64,000 nucleotides of DNA, taken from NCBI RefSeq assembly GCF_014648495.1, contig NZ_BMRF01000004.1, positions 62,001-126,000 on the forward strand, in the 5' to 3' direction. Source of the DNA: Actinomadura cremea (lineage in GTDB: Bacteria > Actinomycetota > Actinomycetes > Streptosporangiales > Streptosporangiaceae). This document shows positions 9,374 to 17,879 of this stretch, in pieces. The notes under the pieces are model-generated. The model ran no database searches. It was not told the DNA's origin and saw only the letters and a list, made by a program, of their open reading frames with translations. Position 1 is the stretch's first letter. Each line of letters starts with the position of its first letter. A program made the translations under genes and the position numbers.

Positions 9374-11034
9374 CAACCGATCCCTTCTGCGAGGGGCCCG
9401 AGCGCCAGCGCGGGGAGGAACGTGAGGGCGACCAGCACGACGGTCACGCCGGCGACCATGCCGACGAACAGGGGCCGGTGCGTGGGCAGCGTCCCCGCGG
9501 ACTCCGGCACGCGGGCCTGCCTGACGAGCGACCCGGCCAGCGCGAGCACGAGCACCATCGGGACGAACCGTCCCAATGCCATGCACAACCCGAGCGCCGT
9601 GTCGAACCACACCGTCGCCACACCGAGACCCGCGAACGCCGACCCGTTGTTGTTCGACGCCGACGTGAACGCGTACAGCACCTCGGTCAGCCCGTGCGGA
9701 CCGCCGTTCAGCATCGCCGACTGCCCGTTCCCGGTCGCCAGCGCGGCGGCCGTCCCCACCAGCACCAGCGCGGGCGTGACCAGGAAGTACGACGCCGCCA
9801 GCTTGATCTCGCGGGGGCCGATCTTCTTGCCGAGGTACTCGGGCGTCCGGCCCACCATCAGCCCGGCGACGAACACCGTGATCACGGCGAGGACGAGCAT
9901 CCCGTACAGCCCCGACCCCACCCCGCCGGGAGCGACCTCGCCGAGCATCATGTTCAGCAGCGCCATCATCCCGCCGAGGCTCGTGTACGAGTCGTGGAAC
10001 GAGTCGACGGCGCCCGTCGAGGTCAGCGTCGTCGCCGCGGCGAACACCGCCGAGTTCAGCACGCCGAACCGCGTCTCCGTCCCCTCGCCCGCGGAGCCCA
10101 CGGCCGCCGGTACGGTGCCCTGCGGCGCGCCCTGGAACGCCATCGTCAGGACGGTGCCGACGACCGCGATCAGGCCCATCACCGCCGCGATCGCGTACCC
10201 CTGCCGCACCTGGCCGACGATCCTCCCGAACGTCCGGCACAGCGTGAACGGGATGACCAGGATCAGGAAGATCTCCAGCCAGTTCGTCCACGGCTCGGGG
10301 TTCTCGAACGGGTGGGCCGAGTTCGCGTTGTAGAACCCGCCGCCGTTCGTCCCCAGTTCCTTGATGGCCTCCTGCCCCGCAACCGGCCCGCCGGTGATCG
10401 CCTGCCGCCCCCCGTTCACGGTCGTGACCGCCTCGGGGTCGCCGAAGTTCTGCACGACACCACCGGCGATCAGCAGGACCGCCCCCACGAACGCGATCGG
10501 CAGCAGGATCCGGACCGTCCCGCGCGTCAGATCCACCCAGAAGTTCCCGAGCCGCTCACCCCTCCGGCGCGCGAACCCCCGCACCAGCGCCATCGCGACG
10601 CTCATGCCGACCGCGGCCGACACGAAGTTCTGCACCGCCAGCCCGGCCATCTGCACCAGATGCCCCATCGCCGACTCGCCCGAGTACGACTGCCAGTTCG
10701 TGTTCGTCACGAAGCTGACCGCGGTGTTCCACGCCTGATCGGGCCGCACCGGCCCCATCCCCACGTCCAGCGGCAGCCACTGCTGCACCCTTTGCAGCAG
10801 GTACAGGAACAGAACGCTCACCAGCGAGAACGCGAGCATGCTCCGCGCGTACGTCCCCCACGTCTGCTCGGCGCCGGGATCGGCCCCGACCACCCGGTAG
10901 ACCCCGCGCTCCACCCGCGAGTGCCTCGTACCGGTGTAGACCCGGTACATGTAGTCGCCCAGCGGCCGATGCACCACGACCAGGGCGAGTATCAGGGACC
11001 CCAGGAACAGGACCCCCGCGACCGTCGAACTCAC
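9373..11034 (-). CDS. kdpA: KdpA, potassium channel-like subunit
   Basis: 553-residue polytopic membrane protein that binds and translocates K+; it belongs to the superfamily of K+ transporters with four pore-loop repeats. Pore-loop selectivity segments are visible, for example [11 protein letters not shown], the E-L-G-T-N-G-G-G-F region and [10 protein letters not shown]. About ten membrane helices alternate with them. GTG 11034 shares one base with the TAG stop of kdpF (TAGTG), and the stop shares bases with kdpB, so F-A-B are tightly coupled. Confidence 0.97.
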   Translation of the reverse strand: MSSTVAGVLFLGSLILALVVVHRPLGDYMYRVYTGTRHSRVERGVYRVVGADPGAEQTWGTYARSMLAFSLVSVLFLYLLQRVQQWLPLDVGMGPVRPDQAWNTAVSFVTNTNWQSYSGESAMGHLVQMAGLAVQNFVSAAVGMSVAMALVRGFARRRGERLGNFWVDLTRGTVRILLPIAFVGAVLLIAGGVVQNFGDPEAVTTVNGGRQAITGGPVAGQEAIKELGTNGGGFYNANSAHPFENPEPWTNWLEIFLILVIPFTLCRTFGRIVGQVRQGYAIAAVMGLIAVVGTVLTMAFQGAPQGTVPAAVGSAGEGTETRFGVLNSAVFAAATTLTSTGAVDSFHDSYTSLGGMMALLNMMLGEVAPGGVGSGLYGMLVLAVITVFVAGLMVGRTPEYLGKKIGPREIKLAASYFLVTPALVLVGTAAALATGNGQSAMLNGGPHGLTEVLYAFTSASNNNGSAFAGLGVATVWFDTALGLCMALGRFVPMVLVLALAGSLVRQARVPESAGTLPTHRPLFVGMVAGVTVVLVALTFLPALALGPLAEGIG

Positions 11035-11123
11035 TAGAAGCGCTCCGGATACAAGAGGGCGAAGACCAGGAACACGATCAAGGCCGCGGCCAGCACCAGC
11101 CCCACGGCGTTCTCGAGCGTCAC
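11034..11123 (-). CDS. kdpF: KdpF, small stabilising subunit
   Basis: 29-residue single-helix peptide with the KdpF pattern: hydrophobic [16 protein letters not shown] followed by Y-P-E-R-F at the cytosolic end. It sits beside KdpA in the pump and stabilises it. GTG start at 11123; its first bases overlap the stop of the 26-residue ORF upstream (GTGA), and its TAG stop shares one base with the kdpA start. Confidence 0.9.
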   Translation of the reverse strand: MTLENAVGLVLAAALIVFLVFALLYPERF

Positions 11124-11200
11124 CTCTCCACGCCCCTCACCAGCAGGCCGAGCAGGGCGAAGACCGCCACCGTCAGCACCACGAAGGCCACATCGCTCAT
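11120..11200 (-). CDS. 26-residue membrane peptide at the head of the kdp operon
   Basis: Short ORF of 26 codons starting ATG 11200 with a good ribosome site (GAGGA) nine bases upstream. The peptide is one membrane helix ([18 protein letters not shown]) ending in R-G-V-E-R. Its TGA overlaps the kdpF GTG by four bases, so translation into kdpF is probably coupled. It resembles kdpF in size and topology but lacks the Y-P-E-R-F tail, so it could be a second accessory peptide of the pump or a leader that sets translation. I recognise no named family. Confidence 0.65.
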   Translation of the reverse strand: MSDVAFVVLTVAVFALLGLLVRGVER

Positions 11201-11311
11201 CGTCGATTTCCTCGGTTCGTCTCGTCGGACCCCCGGCGAGGACCCGTCCTCACCAGGGCGTTCGCGAGTTAAGCACCGATCTGTGGCGGTTTCGGGGGTG
11301 TTGACGGGGCC

Positions 11312-11350
11312 TTAGCGCCGAGCCGCCGACTCTTAACGCCTTCCTAATGC
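11312..11350 (-). promoter_or_regulatory. Candidate KdpE-binding direct repeats upstream of kdp
   Basis: On the operon strand GCATTAG (11350-11344) and GCGTTAA (11339-11333) form a 7-bp imperfect direct repeat with an 11-bp period, and GCGCTAA (11318-11312) follows two helical turns further down. An 11-bp repeat period is typical of OmpR-family regulators, and KdpE is encoded in the operon. A further TTAAGCAC lies at 11269-11276. The rest of the 278-base gap between kdp and the tRNA shows no gene. Confidence 0.45.
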
Positions 11351-11478
11351 GGACGGCGCAGAGCCGCCCGCACCCGTGGCAACGGCCCCCGGCCGCCCTC
11401 ACGTAGCACACAAACCGGCCCGGGATACCGTTTCGCGATCGTCCCCGAGGTCGGGGTACGCTTTCCCGGCGAGCACGC

Positions 11479-11550
11479 GGGCGCGTAGCTCAGGGGTAGA
11501 GCACTCGCCTTACAAGCGAGGAGTCGGCGGTTCGAAACCGTCCGCGCCCA
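11479..11550 (+). tRNA. tRNA-Val (anticodon UAC)
   Basis: 72-base cloverleaf with CCA encoded directly after it (11551-11553). The acceptor stem is GGGCGCG (11479-11485) with CGCGCCC (11543-11549), the D stem GCTC/GAGC, the anticodon stem CTCGC/GCGAG with loop CTTACAA giving anticodon TAC, and the T arm GGCGG-TTCGAAA-CCGTC. All stems pair. Confidence 0.95.
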
Positions 11551-11560
11551 CCAGCCAAGA

Positions 11561-11592
11561 GACCCCGATCTCCACTTAGCGAGACCGGGGTT
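11561..11592. terminator. Hairpin between tRNA-Val and the ABC operon
   Basis: The arms GACCCCGATCTC and GAGACCGGGGTTC pair with one internal mismatch across an eight-base loop. Lying between a plus-strand tRNA and the 3' end of a minus-strand operon, it probably ends transcription from both sides. Confidence 0.6.
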
Positions 11593-11599
11593 CGTGCTA

Positions 11600-12595
11600 T
11601 TACACCGACTTTTCGGACGTGCCGTTCGCGTCGGGCGGAGGGGCGGCCGGAACCGGGTGGTGGCAGGCTATCCAGTGGCCGGGGCGGATCGGGCGCATCA
11701 GCGGTTCCTCGGTCTTGCAGCGGGCGTCGGCCCGGGGGCAGCGGGTGCGGAACCGGCAGCCGCTGGGTGGGGCGATGGGCGAGGGGGGCTCGCCGGTCGC
11801 CTCCTCTGCCGCGGTGAGGTGGAGCGGGCCCCGGGGGACGGACGACAGCAGCGTGCGGGTGTACGGGTGTGCGGGGCGGTCGACGAGGTCCGCGCTCGGG
11901 GCGAGCTCGCAGGTCTTGCCGAGGTACATGACGAGGACGCGGTCGCTGATGTTCTTGATCACCGCGAGGTCGTGCGCGATGAACACGAGGGTGAGCCCGT
12001 AGTGCGCCTTGAGGTCCTCGAGCAGGTTGAGGATCTGCGCCTGCACGGAGACGTCGAGCGCGGACACCGGTTCGTCGCAGATGATCAGTTCGGGTTCGAG
12101 GGCCAGGGCCCGTGCGATGCTGATGCGCTGGCACTGGCCGCCGGAGAACTCGTGGGGGCGCCGTCCGGCGGTGGTGGACGGGTCGAGGCCGACGGCTTCG
12201 AGGACTTCGTCGATCCGGGACGAGCCGCCCCAGATGCGGGGGCCCTCGGCGACGATGTCGCGCACGCGGCGGCGGGGGTTCAGGGACGAGATCGGGTCCT
12301 GGAAGATCATCTGCATGTTCTGGCGGGTGCGGCGGAGGCGTTCGCCGTGGAGGGCCGTGAGCTCCAGGCCGGACAGCCGTACCGATCCGGAGGTCGGGGG
12401 CGGGAGTTGCATGATCGCGCGGGCGGTGGAGGACTTGCCGCAGCCGGACTCCCCGACGATGCCAAGCGTCTCGCCTTTGGCCACGTCGAAGCTCACCCCC
12501 GACACGGCCTGCACGGTGCGGAACCTGACCGTCAGGTTCTCGACGCGCAGGAGTTCGTCGGTGTCGCGCAGGTGCGCGGTTCCGCTACCCGCCAT
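11600..12595 (-). CDS. Oligopeptide ABC transporter, ATP-binding subunit (OppF/DppF type)
   Basis: 331-residue ABC ATPase for a peptide-type importer. Walker A is G-E-S-G-C-G-K-S-S, the signature F-S-G-G-Q-C-Q-R-I-S-I-A-R-A-L, and Walker B L-I-I-C-D-E-P-V-S-A-L-D-V-S. The C-terminal oligopeptide/dipeptide extension has G-C-R-F-R-T-R-C-P with further Cys, typical of OppD/OppF proteins that carry an iron-sulphur or structural Cys cluster. ATG 12595 overlaps the upstream fused gene by 11 bases. Last gene of a four-gene operon controlled from 17028. Confidence 0.93.
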   Translation of the reverse strand: MAGSGTAHLRDTDELLRVENLTVRFRTVQAVSGVSFDVAKGETLGIVGESGCGKSSTARAIMQLPPPTSGSVRLSGLELTALHGERLRRTRQNMQMIFQDPISSLNPRRRVRDIVAEGPRIWGGSSRIDEVLEAVGLDPSTTAGRRPHEFSGGQCQRISIARALALEPELIICDEPVSALDVSVQAQILNLLEDLKAHYGLTLVFIAHDLAVIKNISDRVLVMYLGKTCELAPSADLVDRPAHPYTRTLLSSVPRGPLHLTAAEEATGEPPSPIAPPSGCRFRTRCPRADARCKTEEPLMRPIRPGHWIACHHPVPAAPPPDANGTSEKSV

Positions 12596-14447
12596 GGTGC
12601 GCGCTCCTTTCCGCGTTCGGGTACCAGCAGGCGTGGGACCGGTCGCCGTCGGAGACGAGCGGTGGTTCGGCCGTCGTGCAGCGCTCCCGGGCGAACGGGC
12701 AGCGGGGGTGGAACCGGCAGCCGGAGGGCGGGGCGGTGAGGTCGGGCGGGCGGCCGTCGATGACCGCGAGCCTGGTGTGGCTGGGGGCCGCGAGGTCGGG
12801 CGCGGCCCGCAGGAGCGCCTCGGTGTAGCGCATGCGGGGGGCGGTGAACACGGCTTCGGCGGGGCCGCGCTCGACGATCTTGCCCGCGTACATCACGATC
12901 ACCTCGTCGGCGTGGTCGGCGACCACCGTGAGGTCGTGGCTGACGAGGACCATCGCCATGTCGCGTTCGTCGCGCTGCCGGTGCAGGAGCCGCATGATCT
13001 GCTTCTGGACGGTGACGTCGAGTGCGGTGGTGGGCTCGTCGGCGAAGAGGACCTCGGGGTCGCAGGACAGGGCCATCGCGATCGTGATCCGCTGGCGCAT
13101 GCCGCCGGAGAGCTGGTGCGGGTACGTGCGCAGGACGCGCTGCGGCTCGGGGATGCCGACCGAGGCGAGCAGTCGTTCGGCGGCCTCGCGGGATTCCCGG
13201 CGGCCCATCCCGCGGTGCACGCGGAGGGGTTCGGTCACCTGGGCGCCGACGGTGCGGACGGGGTTGAGGGCGGTCATCGGGTCCTGGAAGACGGCGGCCA
13301 TGCGGGTGCCGAGGACGTCGCTCATGTCGGCGGTGACGTCCCGGTCCGCCAGGTGCACCCGGCCGGAGCGTTCGGCGGTGTCCGGGAGCAGCCCGAGGAC
13401 GGTGCGGATGAGCACGGACTTCCCGCTGCCCGACTCGCCGACGATCGCGAGCGTGCGGCCCCGTTCGAGGGTGAACGACACCCCGTCGACGGCCGTCACC
13501 GGTCCTCGGGGTGTGCGGAAGCGGGTTCGCAGGTCGGACGCTTCGAGCAGGGAGCCGCCCCGGCGGGGGACGGGCGGGGCGGTGACGAGCTTCTTGGCGC
13601 GTGCGGTGTGCGGGCTGGTCGGCCGGTGGCCGGTGAGCTCCTGCAGCCGGTCGCCGACGAGGTTGAACGCGAGGACGGTCAGGAACATCACGGCGGACGG
13701 CATGACGACGATGTGCGCGGCGGTGTCCAGCGAGCCGCGGCCATCGTTGATCATGGCGCCCCAGGTGGGCGTGGGCGGCTGCACCGACAGGCCGAGGAAG
13801 GCCAGGGCGCCCTCGGCGATGATGACCACGGCCATCACGGTGAAGGCGTAGGAGAGGGCGGGCGGGACGACGTTGGGCGCGATCTCCCGCCACATCACGG
13901 TGCGGCCGCGGGCGCCCAGGGCCCGGGCGGCGGTGACGAACTCGCGCTGCGCGTAGGAGAGCGTCACGCCGCGGATCAGCCGGACCCAGGCGGGCACGCC
14001 GAGCAGGCCGAGCACGATCAGCACGTTGCGGACGCTGGGGCCGGCGAAGGCGACCACCGCGAGCGCGAAGACCATCGCGGGGAAGGCGAGCAGGACGTCG
14101 TTGGCCGTCATGACGATCCGGTCGACCAGGCCGCGGCGGTACCCGGCGAGGAGGCCGAGCGGGCCGCCGATCAGCAGGCCGAGCAGGACGGCGCCGATGC
14201 CGACGCCGAGCGAGACGCGGGCCCCGTGGACGACGCGGCCGAGCAGGTCGCGGCCGAGCCCGTCGGTGCCGAGCGGGTGACCGGGGGCGGGGCCGGTGCC
14301 GGGCTCGCCGCTGAGCGTGGCGTCGTGGTCCGGCAGGGGCAGCACGTCGGCGGTGAGCGCCGCTCCGACCACGATGACGATCCACAGCACGGCGAGGCGG
14401 AAGCCCCAGCCGAGCCGCTCGCGCCGGGCGCGGCTCTCAGGAGGCAT
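12585..14447 (-). CDS. Fused peptide ABC permease (DppC type) and ATPase (DppD type)
   Basis: 620-residue fusion. Residues 1 to about 265 form a DppC/OppC-type permease: an N-terminal helix, then the BPD_transp_1 domain with the EAA-like loop A-A-R-A-L-G-A-R-G and about six helices. Residues about 300-610 form an ABC ATPase with Walker A G-E-S-G-S-G-K-S, signature L-S-G-G-M-R-Q-R and Walker B V-L-F-A-D-E-P-T-T-A-L-D-V-T, plus a C-terminal Cys motif like that of the next gene. These are usually two genes; the joined frame has no stop between domains. It overlaps both neighbours by 11 bases. Confidence 0.92.
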   Translation of the reverse strand: MPPESRARRERLGWGFRLAVLWIVIVVGAALTADVLPLPDHDATLSGEPGTGPAPGHPLGTDGLGRDLLGRVVHGARVSLGVGIGAVLLGLLIGGPLGLLAGYRRGLVDRIVMTANDVLLAFPAMVFALAVVAFAGPSVRNVLIVLGLLGVPAWVRLIRGVTLSYAQREFVTAARALGARGRTVMWREIAPNVVPPALSYAFTVMAVVIIAEGALAFLGLSVQPPTPTWGAMINDGRGSLDTAAHIVVMPSAVMFLTVLAFNLVGDRLQELTGHRPTSPHTARAKKLVTAPPVPRRGGSLLEASDLRTRFRTPRGPVTAVDGVSFTLERGRTLAIVGESGSGKSVLIRTVLGLLPDTAERSGRVHLADRDVTADMSDVLGTRMAAVFQDPMTALNPVRTVGAQVTEPLRVHRGMGRRESREAAERLLASVGIPEPQRVLRTYPHQLSGGMRQRITIAMALSCDPEVLFADEPTTALDVTVQKQIMRLLHRQRDERDMAMVLVSHDLTVVADHADEVIVMYAGKIVERGPAEAVFTAPRMRYTEALLRAAPDLAAPSHTRLAVIDGRPPDLTAPPSGCRFHPRCPFARERCTTAEPPLVSDGDRSHACWYPNAERSAHHGG

Positions 14448-15384
14448 GGCGGATCCTCGGGTCGAGGACGCCGTAGAGCAGGTCGATGCCGAAGTTGACC
14501 AGGACGTACCCGACGGCCACGACGAGGACGCCGCCCTGGACGACCAGGTAGTCGCGGGCCAGGATCGAGTCGACGATGAGCCGTCCCACTCCGGGCAGTC
14601 CGAACAGGGTCTCGATGATGACCGCGCCTCCGATCAGCGTTCCCAGGTTGAGCCCCACCACCGTGACGAGCGAGATCGCGGACGGCCGCAGGGCGTGCCG
14701 CCACAGGACGCGGCGGGGCGACAGCCCGCGGGCGCGGGCGAGCGTGATGTAGTCCTCCCGCAGGGTCGCGATCAGGTCCGAGCGCAGCAGCCGGGCGTAG
14801 ATCGCGAGCTGCGCGGCGGCGAGCGTCACCGCCGGGAGCAGCAGCGACCGCAGGTTCTCCACCGGGGCCGCGGTGAACGGCGTGTGGCCGGTGGCGGGGA
14901 GCAGCGGCCACCGCACCGCGAAGATCATGATCAGGACGACGCCGGACACGAAAACGGGGGTGGACAGCAGCCCGAAGCTCACCGTGGTGAGCGTCCGGTC
15001 CAGGAGGCCGCCGGGACGGCGCGCGGCGGCCGCGGCGGCGGGCACCGCGAGGCCCAGCGAGATCACCTGGGAGAGGAGCAGCAGCTCCAGCGTGACCGGC
15101 AGCCGCTGGGCCAGGGAGTCGGCCACCGGGGTGCTCGTGAGGTAGGAGGTTCCGAGGTCACCGGTGACGACGCCGCCCAGCCAGGAGAGGTAGCGCCGCC
15201 AGAACGGGGCGTCCAGGCCGAGGTCGCGCCGTACCGCCTCGATCGCGGCCTGGTCCCCGGAGTAGCCGAGGATCTGTGTGGCGGGATCGCCGGGCAGCAG
15301 GACGGTCATCCAGAAGGCGAGCAGGGTCACGACGAGCAGGACGACCAGCAGTTGCGCCCCTCGTCGCAGCATCATCACCGCCAT
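14437..15384 (-). CDS. Peptide ABC transporter permease (DppB type)
   Basis: 315-residue inner-membrane permease of the DppB/OppB type. The N-terminal helix L-L-V-V-L-L-V-V-T-L-L-A-F-W-M is followed by the conserved periplasmic L-P-G-D-P-A and the permease domain, whose EAA loop reads Y-I-T-L-A-R-A-R-G-L-S. The C-terminus has L-L-Y-G-V-L-D-P-R-I. It pairs with the permease half of the downstream fusion. Start ATG 15384 lies three bases from the stop of the binding-protein gene. Confidence 0.93.
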   Translation of the reverse strand: MAVMMLRRGAQLLVVLLVVTLLAFWMTVLLPGDPATQILGYSGDQAAIEAVRRDLGLDAPFWRRYLSWLGGVVTGDLGTSYLTSTPVADSLAQRLPVTLELLLLSQVISLGLAVPAAAAAARRPGGLLDRTLTTVSFGLLSTPVFVSGVVLIMIFAVRWPLLPATGHTPFTAAPVENLRSLLLPAVTLAAAQLAIYARLLRSDLIATLREDYITLARARGLSPRRVLWRHALRPSAISLVTVVGLNLGTLIGGAVIIETLFGLPGVGRLIVDSILARDYLVVQGGVLVVAVGYVLVNFGIDLLYGVLDPRIRHAS

Positions 15385-15387
15385 CGG

Positions 15388-17028
15388 TCACCTGCTCATC
15401 CAGATCTGGCCGAACGGGTGCGTCGCGGAGCCGATGAGCGGCTTGCCGGTCGACCCGTCGGGCAGCTCGTACTGCTCCAGGCCGCGCACCTCGGATCGGG
15501 TGATCACCGCGCTCGTGCTGAGGTGGTCGATCCAGATGAACGGGAGCGTCGCCCGCAGGCGCTGCTGGACGGTCCCGTACGCCTCCTTGCGCTCCGCCTC
15601 GTCGGCGGTGGTGCGGCCCGCGTCGAGGGCCGCGCTCAGCCGCTCGTCCTTGATCCGGCTCATGTTGATGGAGATCGACCCGACCGGCCGGACGAACTTG
15701 GAGTGCAGGAACGAGTACTCGCCGTCGGGGTCGGGGCGGGCGAACTGCTCCCACACGATCGCGCCGTAGTTGCCCGTGAGGGCGCGCTGGATGAGGGTGG
15801 CCTGGTCGGCCTGCCGCACGGTGACCTCCATCCCGGCCTTGTTCCACATGTCCTGGACGAGTTCGGCGTTCTGCATCGCCGACTGGTCGGGGACGGTCAG
15901 CAGCTCGATCTCGACCGGCCCCTCCTCCCGCTCGTACTCGGAGATCAGGGACTCGGCCTTGGCCGGGTCGAACGCTGGGTGGCCGCCGGGGACGTACCAG
16001 GGGGAGTCGGGGGACCAGGGGCCGTCGGCGGGCTCGGTGAGGCCGGAGCGCAGCGTCTTGACGAACGCCTTCCGGTCGGTGGCGTGGGCCATCGCCCGCC
16101 GTACCCGCAGGTCCGCGGTCGGCCCGGCGGCGGTGTTCAGCATGAACGCCAGCTCGGGCACCGACATGCCGGCGGCCCGGTACAGCCGGTAGGCGCCCTG
16201 CTCGGCGAGCTTGCCGAACTTGACGATGTCGGTGTCGCGCTGGGTGGCCATGGCGGTCAGGCCGCCCGACTCCAGGGTCTGCGCCCGGGTCTGGAAGTCC
16301 GGCAGGATTCGGAACTCGACGCCGTCGAGGTAGGGCAGCCCCGCGCGCCAGTACTTCGGGTTCCGCTTGACGATGAAGCGGTTGTCGGGGGTGTAGCTCT
16401 GGAAGACGAACGGTCCGGTGCCGACGGGCCGCCGGCTCGCCCGGTCCAGGTCGGCGAGCGACGACAGCGGCACGATCATGCCGATCTGGGTGGACAGGGT
16501 GCTGGGGAAGCTCACCCAGGGGCTGCTGAGGTCGACCTGGACGGTTCCGGCGCCGACGGCCTTGATGTCGCGGACCGGGGCGAGGACCGCCGCCGTCAGC
16601 GGTGACGCCTTCTGCGCCGCCAGGTTGGCCTTGACGGTCTCGGCGTCCAGAGGCTCCCCGGTGGAGAAGGCGACGCCCTTCCGGAGCGTGATCGTCCACC
16701 GGGTGGCGTCCTCGTTCGGCTCGACGGTCTCCGCCAGCAGCCCCCGCCAGCCGCCGGTGGCGTCGATGGTGGTCAGCGTCTCGATGATGGTCCCGGCCAT
16801 CGCGTAGGTCTGCGTGGCGAACGAGTCGGTGATCGGGTTGAAGCCGTCGGCGTCCGCGCCGAGGCCGTAGATCAGGCGCCCGCCGCGCACGGGCGATCCG
16901 TCCGCGCCGGAATCCCCGCCGGACGTTCCGCCGCCCGAGCAGGCCGCCAGCGCGGCGCCCACGGCGAGAGCCAGTGCGGCGGCGCGGGTCCCGCGCCGCC
17001 GGTGCTTTCGTGTCGTCATCGATCCCAC
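15388..17028 (-). CDS. Peptide ABC transporter substrate-binding lipoprotein (SBP family 5)
   Basis: Extracytoplasmic solute-binding lipoprotein of family 5 (peptide/nickel type), about 546 residues. GTG 17028 was chosen because GGGAGGG lies five bases upstream; ATG 17019 is a close alternative. The signal peptide is R-K-H-R-R-R followed by a hydrophobic stretch and lipobox L-A-A-C, so the mature protein is anchored through Cys. Family 5 marks include Y-G-L-G-A-D-A-D-G-F-N-P, F-S-T-G-E-P-L-D-A and V-G-T-G-P-F-V-F. First gene of the operon; its promoter overlaps operator 17062-17081. Confidence 0.93.
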   Translation of the reverse strand: MGSMTTRKHRRRGTRAAALALAVGAALAACSGGGTSGGDSGADGSPVRGGRLIYGLGADADGFNPITDSFATQTYAMAGTIIETLTTIDATGGWRGLLAETVEPNEDATRWTITLRKGVAFSTGEPLDAETVKANLAAQKASPLTAAVLAPVRDIKAVGAGTVQVDLSSPWVSFPSTLSTQIGMIVPLSSLADLDRASRRPVGTGPFVFQSYTPDNRFIVKRNPKYWRAGLPYLDGVEFRILPDFQTRAQTLESGGLTAMATQRDTDIVKFGKLAEQGAYRLYRAAGMSVPELAFMLNTAAGPTADLRVRRAMAHATDRKAFVKTLRSGLTEPADGPWSPDSPWYVPGGHPAFDPAKAESLISEYEREEGPVEIELLTVPDQSAMQNAELVQDMWNKAGMEVTVRQADQATLIQRALTGNYGAIVWEQFARPDPDGEYSFLHSKFVRPVGSISINMSRIKDERLSAALDAGRTTADEAERKEAYGTVQQRLRATLPFIWIDHLSTSAVITRSEVRGLEQYELPDGSTGKPLIGSATHPFGQIWMSR

Positions 17029-17061
17029 GACTGCCCTCCCGTGACCCGGGTCACATATTTT

Positions 17062-17094
17062 CGCCGATAGTACTATCAGCGAACGGGATTGCAA
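17062..17094 (-). promoter_or_regulatory. Promoter of the peptide ABC operon with TetR operator 1
   Basis: CGCCGATA-GTAC-TATCAGCG at 17062-17081 contains a perfect 12-bp palindrome (GATAGTACTATC). On the minus strand, -35 TTGCAA (17094-17089), a 16-base spacer and -10 TACTAT (17072-17067) fit a sigma-70-type promoter, with the -10 inside the palindrome. Binding of the divergently encoded TetR protein there would block transcription of the operon. Confidence 0.7.
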
Positions 17095-17149
17095 TGGATT
17101 GACACTGTTCACATTCTGTGCAACACACAGGAGAGTTGCTTGCGGAGTT

Positions 17150-17169
17150 CGCCGATACGGCTATCGTTG
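17150..17169 (+). promoter_or_regulatory. TetR operator 2, upstream of the regulator gene
   Basis: CGCCGATA-CGGC-TATCGTTG repeats the outer half-sites of operator 1, 88 bp away, and lies 22 bases before the regulator's ATG. Two matching sites in one divergent gap point to autoregulation as well as control of the ABC operon. A consensus-like TTGACA lies at 17099-17104, but its matching -10 is unclear. Confidence 0.65.
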
Positions 17170-17191
17170 GACGGACCGTTCAGGGGGACCG

Positions 17192-17839
17192 ATGCCCGAT
17201 GTGACGCTGAGCCGGCGCGAGGCCAAGGATCTGACCCGGCGCCGGCTGCTCGCCGCCGCGCTGCGCATCCTCGACACCGAGGGCGAGGCGGGCCTGTCGA
17301 CGGGGAGCGTCTGCCGCAGCGCGGGCATCGCCCAGTCGACCTTCTACGTGCATTTCCGCAACATGCAGGATCTGCTGGAGGCGCTCGGCGAGGAGGCCGC
17401 CCGGAGGGTGGGCCCGGTGATCCGGGAGGCCCGGCGGAGGTCCAGCGACGCGCCCCGCAGCGCCGACCGGCTCCGTGAGGCGTTCCGCGTCCCGCTCGAG
17501 AAGATGTGCGCGCACCCGGAGTTCTTCCGGCTCAACGTCCGTGCCCGCTTGGACCGCGCCACTCCGCTGGGCGAGGCCGCGCGGCGCCGTGCCGCGGCCA
17601 CCCGCGCCCAGCTGGTCGAGGACCTCGTCGCCGCGGGCCTCCCCGGCGGCACGCCCCGGCAGGCGCTGCGGGTGGAGATGGTCGCCGACGGCGTCACGGC
17701 CCTGACCGAGGCGATGGCGATCGGCCACCTCGAAGGCCGGTACCCCGACCTCGAGGAGTGCGTCGACGTCCTCGTCGAGTTCTTCGCCGGGATCCGCGCC
17801 CAGGTTCTCGGCGACCAGCACGGATCCGGCCGCAGCTGA
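17192..17839 (+). CDS. TetR-family transcriptional regulator
   Basis: 215-residue regulator. The N-terminal TetR helix-turn-helix reads G-L-S-T-G-S-V-C-R-S-A-G-I-A-Q-S-T-F-Y-V-H-F, followed by an all-helical ligand-binding domain with no recognisable ligand class. ATG 17192 has AGGGGG eight bases upstream; an in-frame extension to 17099 exists but lacks a ribosome site and would cover operator 2. It is divergent from the peptide ABC operon, and two shared operators link the two, so it probably represses peptide import until a ligand is bound. Confidence 0.9.
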   Translation: MPDVTLSRREAKDLTRRRLLAAALRILDTEGEAGLSTGSVCRSAGIAQSTFYVHFRNMQDLLEALGEEAARRVGPVIREARRRSSDAPRSADRLREAFRVPLEKMCAHPEFFRLNVRARLDRATPLGEAARRRAAATRAQLVEDLVAAGLPGGTPRQALRVEMVADGVTALTEAMAIGHLEGRYPDLEECVDVLVEFFAGIRAQVLGDQHGSGRS

Positions 17840-17879
17840 CGGCCGGGGCTCCGAAGGCCGGGACGCCGGCTTCCGCCGC

